The notes under the pieces are model-generated. The model was given only the letters and a program-made list of their open reading frames with translations. It had not been told where the DNA came from and did no database searches. Of a stretch of DNA of 64,000 nucleotides, positions 26,300 through 34,992 are shown one piece after another. Within the stretch, counting starts at the first letter, position 1. The number at the start of each line of letters is the position of its first letter. The DNA is from Bacteroides sp. Marseille-P3684 (GTDB lineage: Bacteria > Bacteroidota > Bacteroidia > Bacteroidales > Bacteroidaceae): the NCBI RefSeq assembly GCF_900291465.1, contig NZ_LT985808.1, positions 2,986,539 to 3,050,538 of the forward strand, written 5' to 3'. A program made the translations under genes and the position numbers.

Positions 26300-26515
26300 A
26301 TGACAGCAACGGTAAATTTCAGACAAATGGCGCAATACATAGGGCTTGCGATATGCACCCTAATCATGCGCACCGCCTTTTGGGTGTCCGGCATCCTTTG
26401 GTACATCGTCAGAGAGATAATAAACGGAGTGTTCCGAGTGGCAATAGGGGTAATCGTGGCTATTCTTTCCGTTATCCTGTTCTTCGGCTTCATTCTTTGG
26501 TTATTCACCCTTTAA
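26300..26515 (+). CDS. Small membrane protein, unknown function
   Basis: 71 residues with two predicted membrane segments, QYIGLAICTLIMRTAFWVSG and VAIGVIVAILSVILFFGFIL. It starts 8 bases after the previous stop, so it is co-transcribed. Function is unknown; similar short membrane genes are common in these accessory clusters. Confidence 0.65.
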   Translation: MTATVNFRQMAQYIGLAICTLIMRTAFWVSGILWYIVREIINGVFRVAIGVIVAILSVILFFGFILWLFTL

Positions 26516-26526
26516 TCCCTACCGAC

Positions 26527-26748
26527 ATGGCAAAGAGAAGAAGCAAGACAGTGGAGCAACAATGCAGATACTACGAGGTGGGCAACATCTTCGAGTACAT
26601 GGTGGAAACATACCTCAACGGCAATATGTCCGTGTTCCGTGGACTCTACCACGAACTGAACAAGGACGCACGGAAGGACTTTATAGACTTCCTATTGAGC
26701 GAGGTTGAGCCGATTTATTGGAGGGAGATTTTGAAACATACTATTTGA
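26527..26748 (+). CDS. Small ICE protein, unknown function
   Basis: 73 residues from the ATG at 26527, 11 bases after the previous gene: MAKRRSKTVEQQCRYYEVGN, then FEYMVETYLNGNMSVFRGLY. The N-terminus is basic and the rest helical. No motif is recognised. An upstream in-frame start would overlap the preceding gene and is rejected. Confidence 0.65.
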   Translation: MAKRRSKTVEQQCRYYEVGNIFEYMVETYLNGNMSVFRGLYHELNKDARKDFIDFLLSEVEPIYWREILKHTI

Positions 26749-26771
26749 CAACTCATAAAAACGACAGCGAT

Positions 26772-27191
26772 ATGAAAGGAACAGACCATTTCAAGAGAAC
26801 GATACAGATGTATTTGGAACAACGTGCGGAGGAAGACACGCTCTTTGCGAAGAACTACCGCAATCCAGCCAAGAACATTGACGATTGCGTAACCTACATT
26901 CTGAACTATGTGCAGAAAAGCGGTTGTAACGGCTTCACGGACGGAGAGATATACGGACAAGCAGTACACTACTATGACGAGAACGAGATTGAGGTGGGCA
27001 AGCCTATCCAATGCCAAGTGGCGGTGAACCACATTGTGGAACTCACGGCAGAGGAAAAAGCAGAAGCACGTCAGCAGGCAGTCCGCAGATACCAAGACGA
27101 GGAACTCCGCAAGTTGCAGAACCGCACCAAGCCGACAAAGGCGAAAACAGAAACCCAAGTTCAACCCTCATTATTTGATTTTGGCTTATGA
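26772..27191 (+). CDS. PcfK-like family protein
   Basis: 139 residues starting MKGTDHFKRTIQMYLEQRAE. The stretch NPAKNIDDCVTYILNYVQKS and the helix-rich charged C-terminus match PcfK-like proteins, which occur next to PcfJ on conjugative elements of Bacteroidetes and Firmicutes. The start at 26772 is preferred over an upstream frame with no family similarity. It overlaps the PcfJ-like gene by 4 bases (ATGA), indicating translational coupling. Role in transfer or replication is not established. Confidence 0.75.
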   Translation: MKGTDHFKRTIQMYLEQRAEEDTLFAKNYRNPAKNIDDCVTYILNYVQKSGCNGFTDGEIYGQAVHYYDENEIEVGKPIQCQVAVNHIVELTAEEKAEARQQAVRRYQDEELRKLQNRTKPTKAKTETQVQPSLFDFGL

Positions 27192-28453
27192 AACCGAGAA
27201 ACAAATTTGAAAAAGCAGTTCTTGCCCAAAGCAAGAAACTACGCCCGATAACCCCGATACAGATAAATTGGGCATTCCGTAATTGCGTGGAGCATTATGC
27301 ACACCGCTTGCCGAAAGGTCGTACCACTTGTATGGATTGCGGTCATAGTTGGGTAATGACGGAGCAGACCGAGCATTGTACGTGTCCCGAATGTGGAGCA
27401 AGTTTGAAAGTCTGCCTCACCTATCAGCGCAAGGTAAGACAAAAGCAGTATTTCACAACCCTTACCACAAGCGGAGAATACCAAGTGCTACGAATGTTCT
27501 TGCTTGTCGTGGGTATGGAGAAAGGGGTTAATGCCAAGTCCTATGCCCTTGAAATCGGGCAGTATTGGTGGAATGAACAAGGGCGTAAGGCTGTTGTTGC
27601 CATTCCACGCACATTGGGATGCTACATCGACACGTTCTCATTCGCTTCTCCTTTTGCTATCCGCAATGACAATGAAGCGTACCGCCATATCTCATATTCC
27701 CCGATATATCCAAGATATAAGGTGTTGCCGACGCTCCGCAGAAACGGCTTTAACGGCAATTTCCACGACATTGTACCCACCAAACTAATACCGGCATTAT
27801 TGTCGGACAGCCGTGCGGAAACGCTGTTGAAGGCAGGGCAATATCCCATGTTGCGCTACTATCTGTACCACTCTTTCAATATTGGAGAGTATTGGGCTTC
27901 AATCAAGATATGTATCCGCAACGGCTATACTATTGAGGACGGCTCAATGTGGCGTGACACCATAGACCTCCTGCGTCATTTCGGCAAGGACACAAACAGC
28001 CCGAAATACGTTTGCCCTGCCGACCTCAAAGTTGAACACGACAAGTTGGTGGCAAAGCGCAACCTGCAAAGGAAACATGAGCGGACTGAACAGCAACGCA
28101 GGAAAGCGATTGAGGACGAGAAACAATATCTGAAAGCTAAGGGCATATTCTTCGGACTTGCCTTTACCGACAGCCTTATTTGCGTCAAAGTCATAGAGAG
28201 CGTGGAAGAAATGGCAGAGGAAGGAAGGACGATGCACCATTGTGTGGGCGGTTACCACAAACGAAAAGACTCCCTTATCCTATCCGCCACCATTGACGGA
28301 AAACGAATTGAAACGATAGAGGTGTCACTAAAAACTTTTGAGGTGGTGCAGTGTCGTGGCGTATGCAACGAGAACTCCGAATACCACGACCGCATCATCG
28401 CCCTTGTGAACAAGAACGCCAACCTTATCCGCCAGCGGATGAAAGCGGCATAA
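27188..28453 (+). CDS. PcfJ-like family protein with a zinc ribbon
   Basis: A 421-residue cytoplasmic protein. An N-terminal Cys4 zinc ribbon is visible (CMDCGHSW then CTCPECG, residues about 48-75). The C-terminal half holds the PcfJ signature EEGRTMHHCVGGYHKRKDS with RIETIEVSLKTFEVVQCRG. PcfJ proteins accompany conjugation modules but have no proven activity; the zinc ribbon suggests nucleic acid binding. It is coupled to the PcfK-like gene. Confidence 0.82.
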   Translation: MKPRNKFEKAVLAQSKKLRPITPIQINWAFRNCVEHYAHRLPKGRTTCMDCGHSWVMTEQTEHCTCPECGASLKVCLTYQRKVRQKQYFTTLTTSGEYQVLRMFLLVVGMEKGVNAKSYALEIGQYWWNEQGRKAVVAIPRTLGCYIDTFSFASPFAIRNDNEAYRHISYSPIYPRYKVLPTLRRNGFNGNFHDIVPTKLIPALLSDSRAETLLKAGQYPMLRYYLYHSFNIGEYWASIKICIRNGYTIEDGSMWRDTIDLLRHFGKDTNSPKYVCPADLKVEHDKLVAKRNLQRKHERTEQQRRKAIEDEKQYLKAKGIFFGLAFTDSLICVKVIESVEEMAEEGRTMHHCVGGYHKRKDSLILSATIDGKRIETIEVSLKTFEVVQCRGVCNENSEYHDRIIALVNKNANLIRQRMKAA

Positions 28454-28477
28454 TATCGACATCTAACAACTAACATT

Positions 28478-28735
28478 ATGGAAGTAAGATTTGAAAGCAT
28501 GGTTTTCCTATGGGATGATAAAATCCCCACGATGTTCCTTGAATTTATGAACCTCCTCACTCTTTGTCAGAGTGAGGAGCAATTAAGGGCGAGCGTCAAG
28601 GACTTTGCCGAGAAACACGAACTTGACAAGTTCTTCCTTTACGGCTTCGGCTCTCATCATTTCTACCTGCACCAACGCTACACGAGCGACCCCGAAATGG
28701 TGATGCAACACAGAGTGCTGTCTGTACATTTCTAA
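28478..28735 (+). CDS. Small ICE protein, unknown function
   Basis: 85 residues, MEVRFESMVFLWDDKIPTMF, then a helical segment LTLCQSEEQLRASVKDFAEK and a C-terminal aromatic patch (YGFGSHHFYLHQRY). It lies 24 bases after the PcfJ-like gene. No recognised family. Confidence 0.65.
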   Translation: MEVRFESMVFLWDDKIPTMFLEFMNLLTLCQSEEQLRASVKDFAEKHELDKFFLYGFGSHHFYLHQRYTSDPEMVMQHRVLSVHF

Positions 28736-28766
28736 TCATCTAAATAACAACGACTATGGCAACAAA

Positions 28767-28985
28767 ATGACAATTAACGGAGTAAGCACCTGCCAATCGG
28801 CAGGAACGGAGAACTACGAGAAATTCCAAACGGGTATCGACAGACGCAAACGCACCCTTGTGCAATACGACTACCGCCACACGGACGGGGAACTTTTCTC
28901 TTGTGTCAAACCCACATTAGACGAATGTCGAGCCGCACGGGACAAGTGGCTAACGGCAAAGGAAAGGAAGGAGGAGAAGCGATGA
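28767..28985 (+). CDS. DUF3873-like protein
   Basis: 72 residues: MTINGVSTCQSAGTENYEKF, then YDYRHTDGELFSCVKPTLDE and a basic tail. This resembles DUF3873 proteins of Bacteroidetes mobile elements, of unknown function. A mini-frame ATGGCAACAAAATGA overlaps its ATG directly upstream, which could couple translation. It overlaps the next gene by 4 bases. Confidence 0.65.
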   Translation: MTINGVSTCQSAGTENYEKFQTGIDRRKRTLVQYDYRHTDGELFSCVKPTLDECRAARDKWLTAKERKEEKR

Positions 28986-29230
28986 ACGAAGCAGGCTACC
29001 AAACGCTGATAGTCAAATTCAGCGAACCCATTACGGCATTGGACGGCATCTTTGACGATGCCGAAGCGTGGGGAGTTGATACCCTAAAGGGGTGGATAGA
29101 CAGCTATGAAAGCAGCCGTTTCACTGCCATTGACAGCCATACGGCAGTCATCACGAGCGAGTATAGCATGGAATGTCTGAAAGAGTGGCTGGAAAAATGC
29201 ACACCCATAACCGAGAAAACAGAATTTTGA
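28982..29230 (+). CDS. Small ICE protein, unknown function
   Basis: 82 residues from the ATG at 28982, which overlaps the previous stop (ATGA). It reads MNEAGYQTLIVKFSEPITAL and contains an acidic helical region (IFDDAEAWGVDTLKGWIDSY). No motif recognised. Confidence 0.65.
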   Translation: MNEAGYQTLIVKFSEPITALDGIFDDAEAWGVDTLKGWIDSYESSRFTAIDSHTAVITSEYSMECLKEWLEKCTPITEKTEF

Positions 29231-29283
29231 ACATTGGGGCGGTGTCCGCACCGCCCGAACCATAAACCTAAAAGACAACGGAT

Positions 29284-29592
29284 ATGATAGCAAAGACAAT
29301 TTTAGAGCAGATTGGCGGCAGACGCTTTGCCGCCATGACGGGAAGCAAAGACTTCACAGACATGGGCAACGGCTTGCGCATGAGCCTTGCGAGGAACAAG
29401 ACCAGTGCCAACCGCCTTGACATCATCTATGACGGAGGGGCAGACCTATACAATATGCGTTTCTACCGCAAGACGTTCAGCAAAAAGACATTCGAGAGCA
29501 GGACGAAGGACATTGAAACGCACGAGGGGATATATTGCGATATGCTGGAGGAAATGTTCACGATGGTAACGGGACTTTACACCCGCTTTTGA
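29284..29592 (+). CDS. Small ICE protein, unknown function
   Basis: 102 residues, basic N-terminal half (MIAKTILEQIGGRRFAAMTG, then LRMSLARNKTSANRLDIIYD) and KTFSKKTFESRTKDIETHEG, ending EMFTMVTGLYTRF. The AACGGAT context before its ATG matches that of the gene at 25957. The protein resembles short conserved ICE genes but I cannot name a family. Confidence 0.65.
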   Translation: MIAKTILEQIGGRRFAAMTGSKDFTDMGNGLRMSLARNKTSANRLDIIYDGGADLYNMRFYRKTFSKKTFESRTKDIETHEGIYCDMLEEMFTMVTGLYTRF

Positions 29593-29708
29593 GGGGTGGG
29601 CGGCAAAAGCCGCCTACTTTCTTTCATGAGCATGATGGCGGATAAGAAAGTAGGCAAAGAAACCTTTGTACCAATCTACGATAGTATTCACAAAAACAAG
29701 TTTTAATC

Positions 29709-29930
29709 ATGGAAACAATCAGACAGAACGGAAAAACCATCTTGTACAGCAACGACGGCATAAGCATAAAGATGGTTTTCAAGAACCTTACGGGCAGGAA
29801 TTTTCAAGGTCAGGAATATACAGACTATATCCGGCATATCGCAATCGGCAGCATGGGATTTTCACCCGGTATCATAGAGCATTGCAGGGACGGTGAGGTT
29901 GCAGGCAAAGGGACAATCCCGAATGTATGA
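29709..29930 (+). CDS. Small ICE protein, unknown function
   Basis: 73 residues: METIRQNGKTILYSNDGISI, then MVFKNLTGRNFQGQEYTDYI. It is the last gene of the plus-strand accessory set and ends at a bidirectional terminator facing the tra operon. No function recognised. Confidence 0.6.
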   Translation: METIRQNGKTILYSNDGISIKMVFKNLTGRNFQGQEYTDYIRHIAIGSMGFSPGIIEHCRDGEVAGKGTIPNV

Positions 29931-29937
29931 AAACTGA

Positions 29938-29971
29938 AACTCCGATGAAGTTGGCGGCTTCATCGGAGTTT
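29938..29971. terminator. Bidirectional terminator between accessory genes and the tra operon
   Basis: AAACTCCGATGAAG and CTTCATCGGAGTTT form a 13-14 bp perfect stem with a 7-base loop TTGGCGG. A-rich and T-rich flanks allow function on both strands. Confidence 0.9.
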
Positions 29972-29992
29972 CTTTCGTCAGACACTTATTCT

Positions 29993-30520
29993 TTATGGTA
30001 CATACAGCAGCGCAAACTCAGCCTTCCTTCGTTTGAGCAGCATGGCGTGGCGTTTCCCCTTATAGTTACAGAAAGCGATATACTCCCGGTAGATGTTCCT
30101 GTCACCCGCCTCCAGCTTTCGGATTAGCGTGCTTTTGGGTATCTTCCCACTCCCCAAAAGACGGTACGGACCGACATTGTAGGCGAGCGTGGCAAGCAGA
30201 AGCGAATCCTTCCCGAACTGCTGGAACATCGCGCAGAACTTCCGCAGGTCTTTTCGCAGAAGCGCGTCCGCCTGCCGCTTCGTCATGGTGCGTGCCGAAT
30301 ACCTTTCCCCCGGCTGCAACCGATGTCCATATCCTACATACGGGTGATGTTTTTCCGAATGCCAGCCCTCAAAATACTTCGTGCATCGCACCGCCCTCTC
30401 AAATGGTGGCAGCCGGTAGATAGCCGCCTGCCCGTCCGTTCCCTCATGGCGTCTGTTCCGTGCGGACACGGAACAGACCGCCAGAAGCGAACAGAGGATA
30501 GCCATGAATACACGCATCAT
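29993..30520 (-). CDS. Exported GH24-like lysozyme at the end of the tra operon
   Basis: 175 residues with signal MMRVFMAILCSLLAVCSVSA. The lysozyme pattern is visible: KYFEGWHSEKHHPYVGYGHR with Glu51 as the likely catalytic acid, QADALLRKDLRKF, and LATLAYNVGPYRLL with STLIRKLEAGD. The loop between Glu51 and GYGH is shorter than in phage T4-type enzymes and lacks the usual Asp and Thr, so activity may be altered. A peptidoglycan-opening enzyme fits assembly of a conjugation channel. It overlaps traQ by 4 bases. Confidence 0.78.
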   Translation of the reverse strand: MMRVFMAILCSLLAVCSVSARNRRHEGTDGQAAIYRLPPFERAVRCTKYFEGWHSEKHHPYVGYGHRLQPGERYSARTMTKRQADALLRKDLRKFCAMFQQFGKDSLLLATLAYNVGPYRLLGSGKIPKSTLIRKLEAGDRNIYREYIAFCNYKGKRHAMLLKRRKAEFALLYVP

Positions 30521-31023
30521 CGTGTAAAGGGCTTGAAGTTCCCGATGGGGACAACAGTGATAACCCCGTCATCCTTCACGTTTCGGTTGTTGAAGTCAAA
30601 TTCCAACTCATAGGAGTTGCCGAAATTGTCCTCCACTACCACGATGAAGTTGTGCGCCTCGTCACCTTGCGCCGTGTAGTACAGCCGGAACTTCTCGTTT
30701 TCGAGCAGGTAGCGGTCATTGGGCAGGAAAGTGATGCCGTTGTCCATTTTCAGTGTGCCCTCACCCTCGAACTGGAAATACCGGATGGTATAGAGGGTAT
30801 TGGCGAAATCGCCCGTTTTCTTCAGCTCACAGCGGATTTCCACCGTCTGCCCCTTTGTGACCTTGTTCGGCACGGGCATGGTTTCCACCGTGAAGGGATA
30901 GGATTGCTGGATGTCCATATCGTCGTCGCACGATACGAATGTGAATGACACTGCGGCGAACAGGCAGAGTGCCAACGCCTTGAAGATTGATGTTCTCTTG
31001 TTCTTGTTGTTCAGTATGTTCAT
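30517..31023 (-). CDS. traQ: Conjugal transfer protein TraQ (DUF3872-like), lipoprotein
   Basis: 168 residues. A lipoprotein signal ends in FTFVSC, followed by DDDMD, an acidic tract of the kind that directs Bacteroidetes lipoproteins to the cell surface. The remainder is beta-rich (VTKGQTVEIRCELKKTGDFA). Sequence and position after traP and before the lysozyme match TraQ of CTnDOT. Its start shares one base with the traP stop (TAATG), so translation is coupled. The mechanistic role is unknown. Confidence 0.82.
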   Translation of the reverse strand: MNILNNKNKRTSIFKALALCLFAAVSFTFVSCDDDMDIQQSYPFTVETMPVPNKVTKGQTVEIRCELKKTGDFANTLYTIRYFQFEGEGTLKMDNGITFLPNDRYLLENEKFRLYYTAQGDEAHNFIVVVEDNFGNSYELEFDFNNRNVKDDGVITVVPIGNFKPFTR

Positions 31024-31922
31024 TATTCTTTGATTTTTAGATTGTTGTTCTTTTGTTGTTTTCTTGATACTTGTTGCAGGTACTCGTTCAAGTCCTTGCA
31101 GCCTTGATAGATGCCGGAACGGTCTGTCACCTTTCCTCCGTAGCGTGTCCGCAGGGCTTCCATTGCCCTGCGTCCGGCTTCGTCTCGGTCGAGGTAACAG
31201 TCGATGCGCTCGTACCCGTCCAGATGTTTCAAAGCCTTTTCCACGTTGGCGACGGAGTTCAGCACAAGGCAGTCACCCGTTGCCAAACCGAGCGTGACGG
31301 CGGACAGGAAGTCCATAAAGCCCTCGAACACGCTGCACACGTCCGCCGGGATGTCCCCCGCCTTGACCAGCGACACGTCCTTTGGTGGTACGCAACCCTT
31401 GAAACGGCGGCTTCGGGTTTCATAGCCGCCCGACACGTTCGGAAAGCCGACGGCAAAGTACCGCTTACCACGCACGCCGTAGTTCAGGCGGCAGCAGTGG
31501 CGGGATGCAACGGCATAAGGGATGCCTCTTTCCTTCAAATACTCCGTCAGCGGAGAGCGGAGCAGCGGGACGGCTTCCACTCCCTCAAAGGCAGGTTCGG
31601 ACGGTTCCGGCAGGTACAACGGCTTTTCTGCTGCGGCAAGCGGCATACGGGCGGTTTCCGCTATGAATCTCGCCTGCGCCATGAAATCCCCGCTTCGGGT
31701 AAACTCCCCGACAAGCGTGAAGATGTCGCCGCCCTTGCCCAAGCCGAAGTCGTACCAGAGCTGTTTCGCCACGTTCACACGGAAGGAGGGCGTGCGTTCA
31801 CTGCGGTATGGCGCACGATACCACAGCTCGTTTCCGCTCCTTCGGACAGGCTCATGTCCCAGCCGTGCGAGAAAGTCCGCAATGGGTATCTGCCTCATAT
31901 TCTCAATGTCCGTCCGTTCCAT
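31023..31922 (-). CDS. traP: TraP, CHC2 zinc finger/Toprim DNA primase
   Basis: 299 residues. The N-terminus carries a CHC2-like primase region (ADFLARLGHEPVRRSGNELW, then YRSERTPSFRVNV and DFGLGKGGDIFTLV), with the usual zinc cysteines not obvious. The Toprim part contains VFEGFMDFLSA with the catalytic Glu, and DRDEAGRRAMEAL with the acidic DxD-type motif. It probably primes the complementary strand of the transferred DNA. The start at 31922 is chosen because it lies just past the traO stop; earlier in-frame starts would lie inside traO. Confidence 0.85.
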   Translation of the reverse strand: MERTDIENMRQIPIADFLARLGHEPVRRSGNELWYRAPYRSERTPSFRVNVAKQLWYDFGLGKGGDIFTLVGEFTRSGDFMAQARFIAETARMPLAAAEKPLYLPEPSEPAFEGVEAVPLLRSPLTEYLKERGIPYAVASRHCCRLNYGVRGKRYFAVGFPNVSGGYETRSRRFKGCVPPKDVSLVKAGDIPADVCSVFEGFMDFLSAVTLGLATGDCLVLNSVANVEKALKHLDGYERIDCYLDRDEAGRRAMEALRTRYGGKVTDRSGIYQGCKDLNEYLQQVSRKQQKNNNLKIKE

Positions 31923-31930
31923 GCGACGTG

Positions 31931-32506
31931 TCAGTTGATGATTATCTTGACGCCCGCCCCGAACTGCGTATGGAACTTCCGTGTGTCGCCACCCCACAGC
32001 AGGCGCTCCCGGAGGTTGGCGAGCAGGGCGATACGGTCAGCCACGTAAAACTCCACATCGAGCGTCAGCGCACCGCCGTAGATGAAGGCGTCCCGGTCAT
32101 GGAGCGTGGAGCCGTCATGCAGCACTTTCTCGCCCCAATTCACCGACTCATATCCGGCGAGAGCCGAAGCCCCCGCATAGACGAACACTATTTTACGGGC
32201 GTCGGAGAGTATCTTGAAATAATAACCGCCCTCCGCCGTGAACTGCGCCACAGGTATGGCGGTATCCTTGTACGGGTTGTTCTTCAAGAGGTATTCGCCA
32301 CCGAACACCCACTTGTTACCGTTCTTCGTGTAGGTGGAGAGAGCCGCCCCGAAACTGTAACCGCCATTGTTGCCACTTAAACGCATACCGTCCACAAGGT
32401 TAGCTCTCAATTCGATGCCCTGCATCTTCGGCAGGCATCGCTGGGCGTGCGCCTGCCCCGTGAACAGGGCAAGCGACACGATGATTATTGCGATGTACTT
32501 TCTCAT
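31931..32506 (-). CDS. traO: Conjugal transfer protein TraO, outer-membrane beta-barrel
   Basis: 191 residues with signal MRKYIAIIIVSLALFTGQAH. Alternating hydrophobic strands (GYSFGAALSTYTKNGNKWVF, DAFIYGGALTLDVEFYVADR) and the C-terminal FGAGVKIIIN indicate a small outer-membrane barrel. It follows traN after 2 bases, as in CTnDOT-type operons. Confidence 0.87.
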   Translation of the reverse strand: MRKYIAIIIVSLALFTGQAHAQRCLPKMQGIELRANLVDGMRLSGNNGGYSFGAALSTYTKNGNKWVFGGEYLLKNNPYKDTAIPVAQFTAEGGYYFKILSDARKIVFVYAGASALAGYESVNWGEKVLHDGSTLHDRDAFIYGGALTLDVEFYVADRIALLANLRERLLWGGDTRKFHTQFGAGVKIIIN

Positions 32507-32508
32507 GG

Positions 32509-33567
32509 TCAGCGCACTTGAAGTTCGTTGATGGTATTGGCACGTACCAAGTCCTCGTTTTCAATCACGAAAGACTGGTGACGCCCCCCGTTCTTCTCGT
32601 TGAGTTCCACCACGAGGCATTTGTCGTCGGGAATGGTGAACTTCGCCATCGTGAATACCGTGCGCTCGCTCTTCTTGCCCGGCACGAGTGTGGCGTAATT
32701 CTGCGCACGGAGCGGCAGGATAATCTGCTCCTGCACGGCGGTACGCTTCGCCACCTTCTTGTCCACGATTTTCCATGTGATGTAGTCCACATCGAAAGGC
32801 ACGTTGCTCTGGTTCTTTATCTCCGTGTGGAAATAGAGTAACCCATTATGCGTGTAGATACCTTTCAGCAGGTACTGGATGCCGAATCGCTTGCAGCCGA
32901 TGTGCTTCACCTCACGCTTGTTCTGCTTGTGGATGGACTTCATGATAAGGCGCACCAGCATCGGGCTTTCGCTGCCCAGTTCCTTCAGGTAGATTTCCTG
33001 CGCGTTGTTCGGGCGGTTCACCTTCTCGCCGTCATGGATGAAGTCGCACATCTCCACGTTGAGAAGCAGCGGTTCGGAGGCGTACTTCACGTTAAAAGTA
33101 TAGAAACTCCCGTCCTCCGTGATTACCGACATATTGGTTTCGTTCGGGAAGTTACGCACGGTAGCTTTCACGCGGATGACGTTCTCCGCTCCGTCGGCTT
33201 TACCCGCAATCAGGTCGGGCGAGCCTAAATCGACGTAGCGCACCTCCGAGGGGAAAATGACGTGGACGGTCTTGTCGTAGGTCACTTCCAATCCGTGCGG
33301 GGGAACCATGCGGTCGAAGGTCAGCTTCTTTGTCAGCCCGTGATACAGATCGCCGTCCGCCTCCTTCTGCGGATAGACCTCCTTTGTCAAGGTCGGTTGT
33401 TGGCTTTGCCTTCCTCCTCCTTGCGAGGCATAGTCAAGCGAGCTTGTCTCTGCTCTCGCTTCGTTCGTCGGTTCACTTCCGTTGTTCTCTCCAACGGTTA
33501 CGTTCTCCTGCGCGTTGGCAGTTATGATGCCCATAGCGAGGGCAAACATGATGATTACTTTTTTCAT
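32509..33567 (-). CDS. traN: Conjugal transfer protein TraN (DUF4138-like)
   Basis: 352 residues with signal MKKVIIMFALAMGIITANAQ. Core features are VTYDKTVHVIFPSEVRYVDL and LIAGKADGAENVIRVKATVR, a beta-sandwich region similar to VirB9-type outer-membrane core subunits. It lies between traM and traO and probably forms part of the outer-membrane complex. The start is directly preceded by the shared ICE motif CCACTAAAATCCAAAGTA. Confidence 0.88.
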   Translation of the reverse strand: MKKVIIMFALAMGIITANAQENVTVGENNGSEPTNEARAETSSLDYASQGGGRQSQQPTLTKEVYPQKEADGDLYHGLTKKLTFDRMVPPHGLEVTYDKTVHVIFPSEVRYVDLGSPDLIAGKADGAENVIRVKATVRNFPNETNMSVITEDGSFYTFNVKYASEPLLLNVEMCDFIHDGEKVNRPNNAQEIYLKELGSESPMLVRLIMKSIHKQNKREVKHIGCKRFGIQYLLKGIYTHNGLLYFHTEIKNQSNVPFDVDYITWKIVDKKVAKRTAVQEQIILPLRAQNYATLVPGKKSERTVFTMAKFTIPDDKCLVVELNEKNGGRHQSFVIENEDLVRANTINELQVR

Positions 33568-33568
33568 T

Positions 33569-33587
33569 CTACTTTGGATTTTAGTGG
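33569..33587 (-). promoter_or_regulatory. Shared ICE start motif, traN copy
   Basis: On the minus strand CCACTAAAATCCAAAGTA ends four bases before the traN ATG. Related copies precede traI, mobA, the DUF1896 gene and, at a distance, traE. Confidence 0.7.
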
Positions 33588-33636
33588 TAAATAAAAATTT
33601 GGTTGTTGTTTTTTTAGTCGTTGATTGTTATTGTTT

Positions 33637-34992
33637 TCAATCTCTGTCCTGATATAGCATGACCTTGTATCCGGATTTCAGATGCACCTTGACGGTACGC
33701 ATCTTCTTGGCGATATACTGGCTCGTGCCTTGTATCAGCCCCTTGCCCAAGTCGGAGGCGAGCTGCGCCCCTGCGTTGGTGGAGATATTAATGCTGCTGC
33801 CCAGCGAGCCGCCCATGTTGGCGGCAACCTCCCTGACGGCGTTCATCTCCATCGAGTTTGGAATGAAGATGCCGGGCTGTCCGTCCGTGTCATACACCGC
33901 CAGTTCTACCGGGATAATCGTACCTGCGTACTCCAGCGAAGTAATTTCAATATCGAGTCGTTCGCCCTGAATCTTTGCCGTGCCTACCACCACTGCATTG
34001 CGGGGTATGATTTTGTCCGCCACTGCCATCGGCTCCAGCAGCCGTAATCTTACCGCCTGCCCGTCAGTCACACTCTGCGCCCCATAGACACACGCCGATA
34101 TGGTGTTCCTGTCCGATACAGTCGTGACACCCACCGCCGTATTGAAACTGCGGTTGCGCTCCTGCGAGAAGGAGGCGACAAACTCAGCGTTGCTCATCGG
34201 CTGTGAGAGCGAAGATACCACCTGATGCGTTACCTGCCTGACAGGTGCAGCCGTGTTCTTTCCGGCTTTCTGCACGGGGTAAGGCTCTGCCGCCTGTCCG
34301 ACAGGTGGCTGTGTGCCGTTCTGCCCGCCCATGTACTTCGCCGCCAGTTCATAGGACTTCTCCATGAGTGCCACTTGGTCATCCATAGCGGATGCCTTGC
34401 CTTTCTCGGTTTCCAGTTCCGATTCCAGCGAGGCGATACGCTCTAACAGTTCGTCCATTTCCGCGTTGTCGTTCTTCGGCTGCTCATAGAAGTTGCCGAG
34501 CGTGGTATTGAGGTCGCGGTAGGCAGCTGCGGAGGATTGGATGGTTTTCGGAGCGGATGATTTTGCTGTTGCATCTTCCGCATTTCCGGGATTAGCAAGG
34601 TCGAAGTCCCTGCCGCCGTCCGTTTCCGCCACCTCGCGGTCGAACATATCGCCCAGTTCCTGCATGGCGCGGCTGCGGTTCTCCTGCCGTTCCTCCATTG
34701 CTCCCTGTTCGTAGGCTTTCGCCTTGTCGCCGATGATCTGGCGGTTCGCCTTGTCAGCGTCGGGCATTTCGATGTTGTAACCACCCGTTCCCGGTTGCTG
34801 CTCCTTGTCGGAAGACGGGGCGAATATCAGCCACATAGCACCGATGAATACCAGCACTATAGCGGGCAGCACTATCATTTTCTGACGTTTCAGCCTTTGG
34901 GCTTCGGTCAGCGGCTTGCGCTCCTTCTTCGGTTTCCCGTTGTCGGGAGCCGCCTTGTTCTCGTTTTTAGGTTCATTCTTCGTCTGTTCCAT
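33637..34992 (-). CDS. traM: Conjugal transfer protein TraM (VirB10-like)
   Basis: 451 residues. A short cytoplasmic Lys/Glu/Pro-rich N-terminus is followed by one membrane segment (MIVLPAIVLVFIGAMWLIF), a coiled and disordered periplasmic linker (MDELLERIASLESELETEKG) and a C-terminal beta domain (TISACVYGAQSVTDGQAVRL to NISTNAGAQLASDLGKGLIQ). This is the VirB10/TraM plan of a protein bridging inner and outer membranes. It overlaps traL by 20 bases. Confidence 0.9.
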   Translation of the reverse strand: MEQTKNEPKNENKAAPDNGKPKKERKPLTEAQRLKRQKMIVLPAIVLVFIGAMWLIFAPSSDKEQQPGTGGYNIEMPDADKANRQIIGDKAKAYEQGAMEERQENRSRAMQELGDMFDREVAETDGGRDFDLANPGNAEDATAKSSAPKTIQSSAAAYRDLNTTLGNFYEQPKNDNAEMDELLERIASLESELETEKGKASAMDDQVALMEKSYELAAKYMGGQNGTQPPVGQAAEPYPVQKAGKNTAAPVRQVTHQVVSSLSQPMSNAEFVASFSQERNRSFNTAVGVTTVSDRNTISACVYGAQSVTDGQAVRLRLLEPMAVADKIIPRNAVVVGTAKIQGERLDIEITSLEYAGTIIPVELAVYDTDGQPGIFIPNSMEMNAVREVAANMGGSLGSSINISTNAGAQLASDLGKGLIQGTSQYIAKKMRTVKVHLKSGYKVMLYQDRD

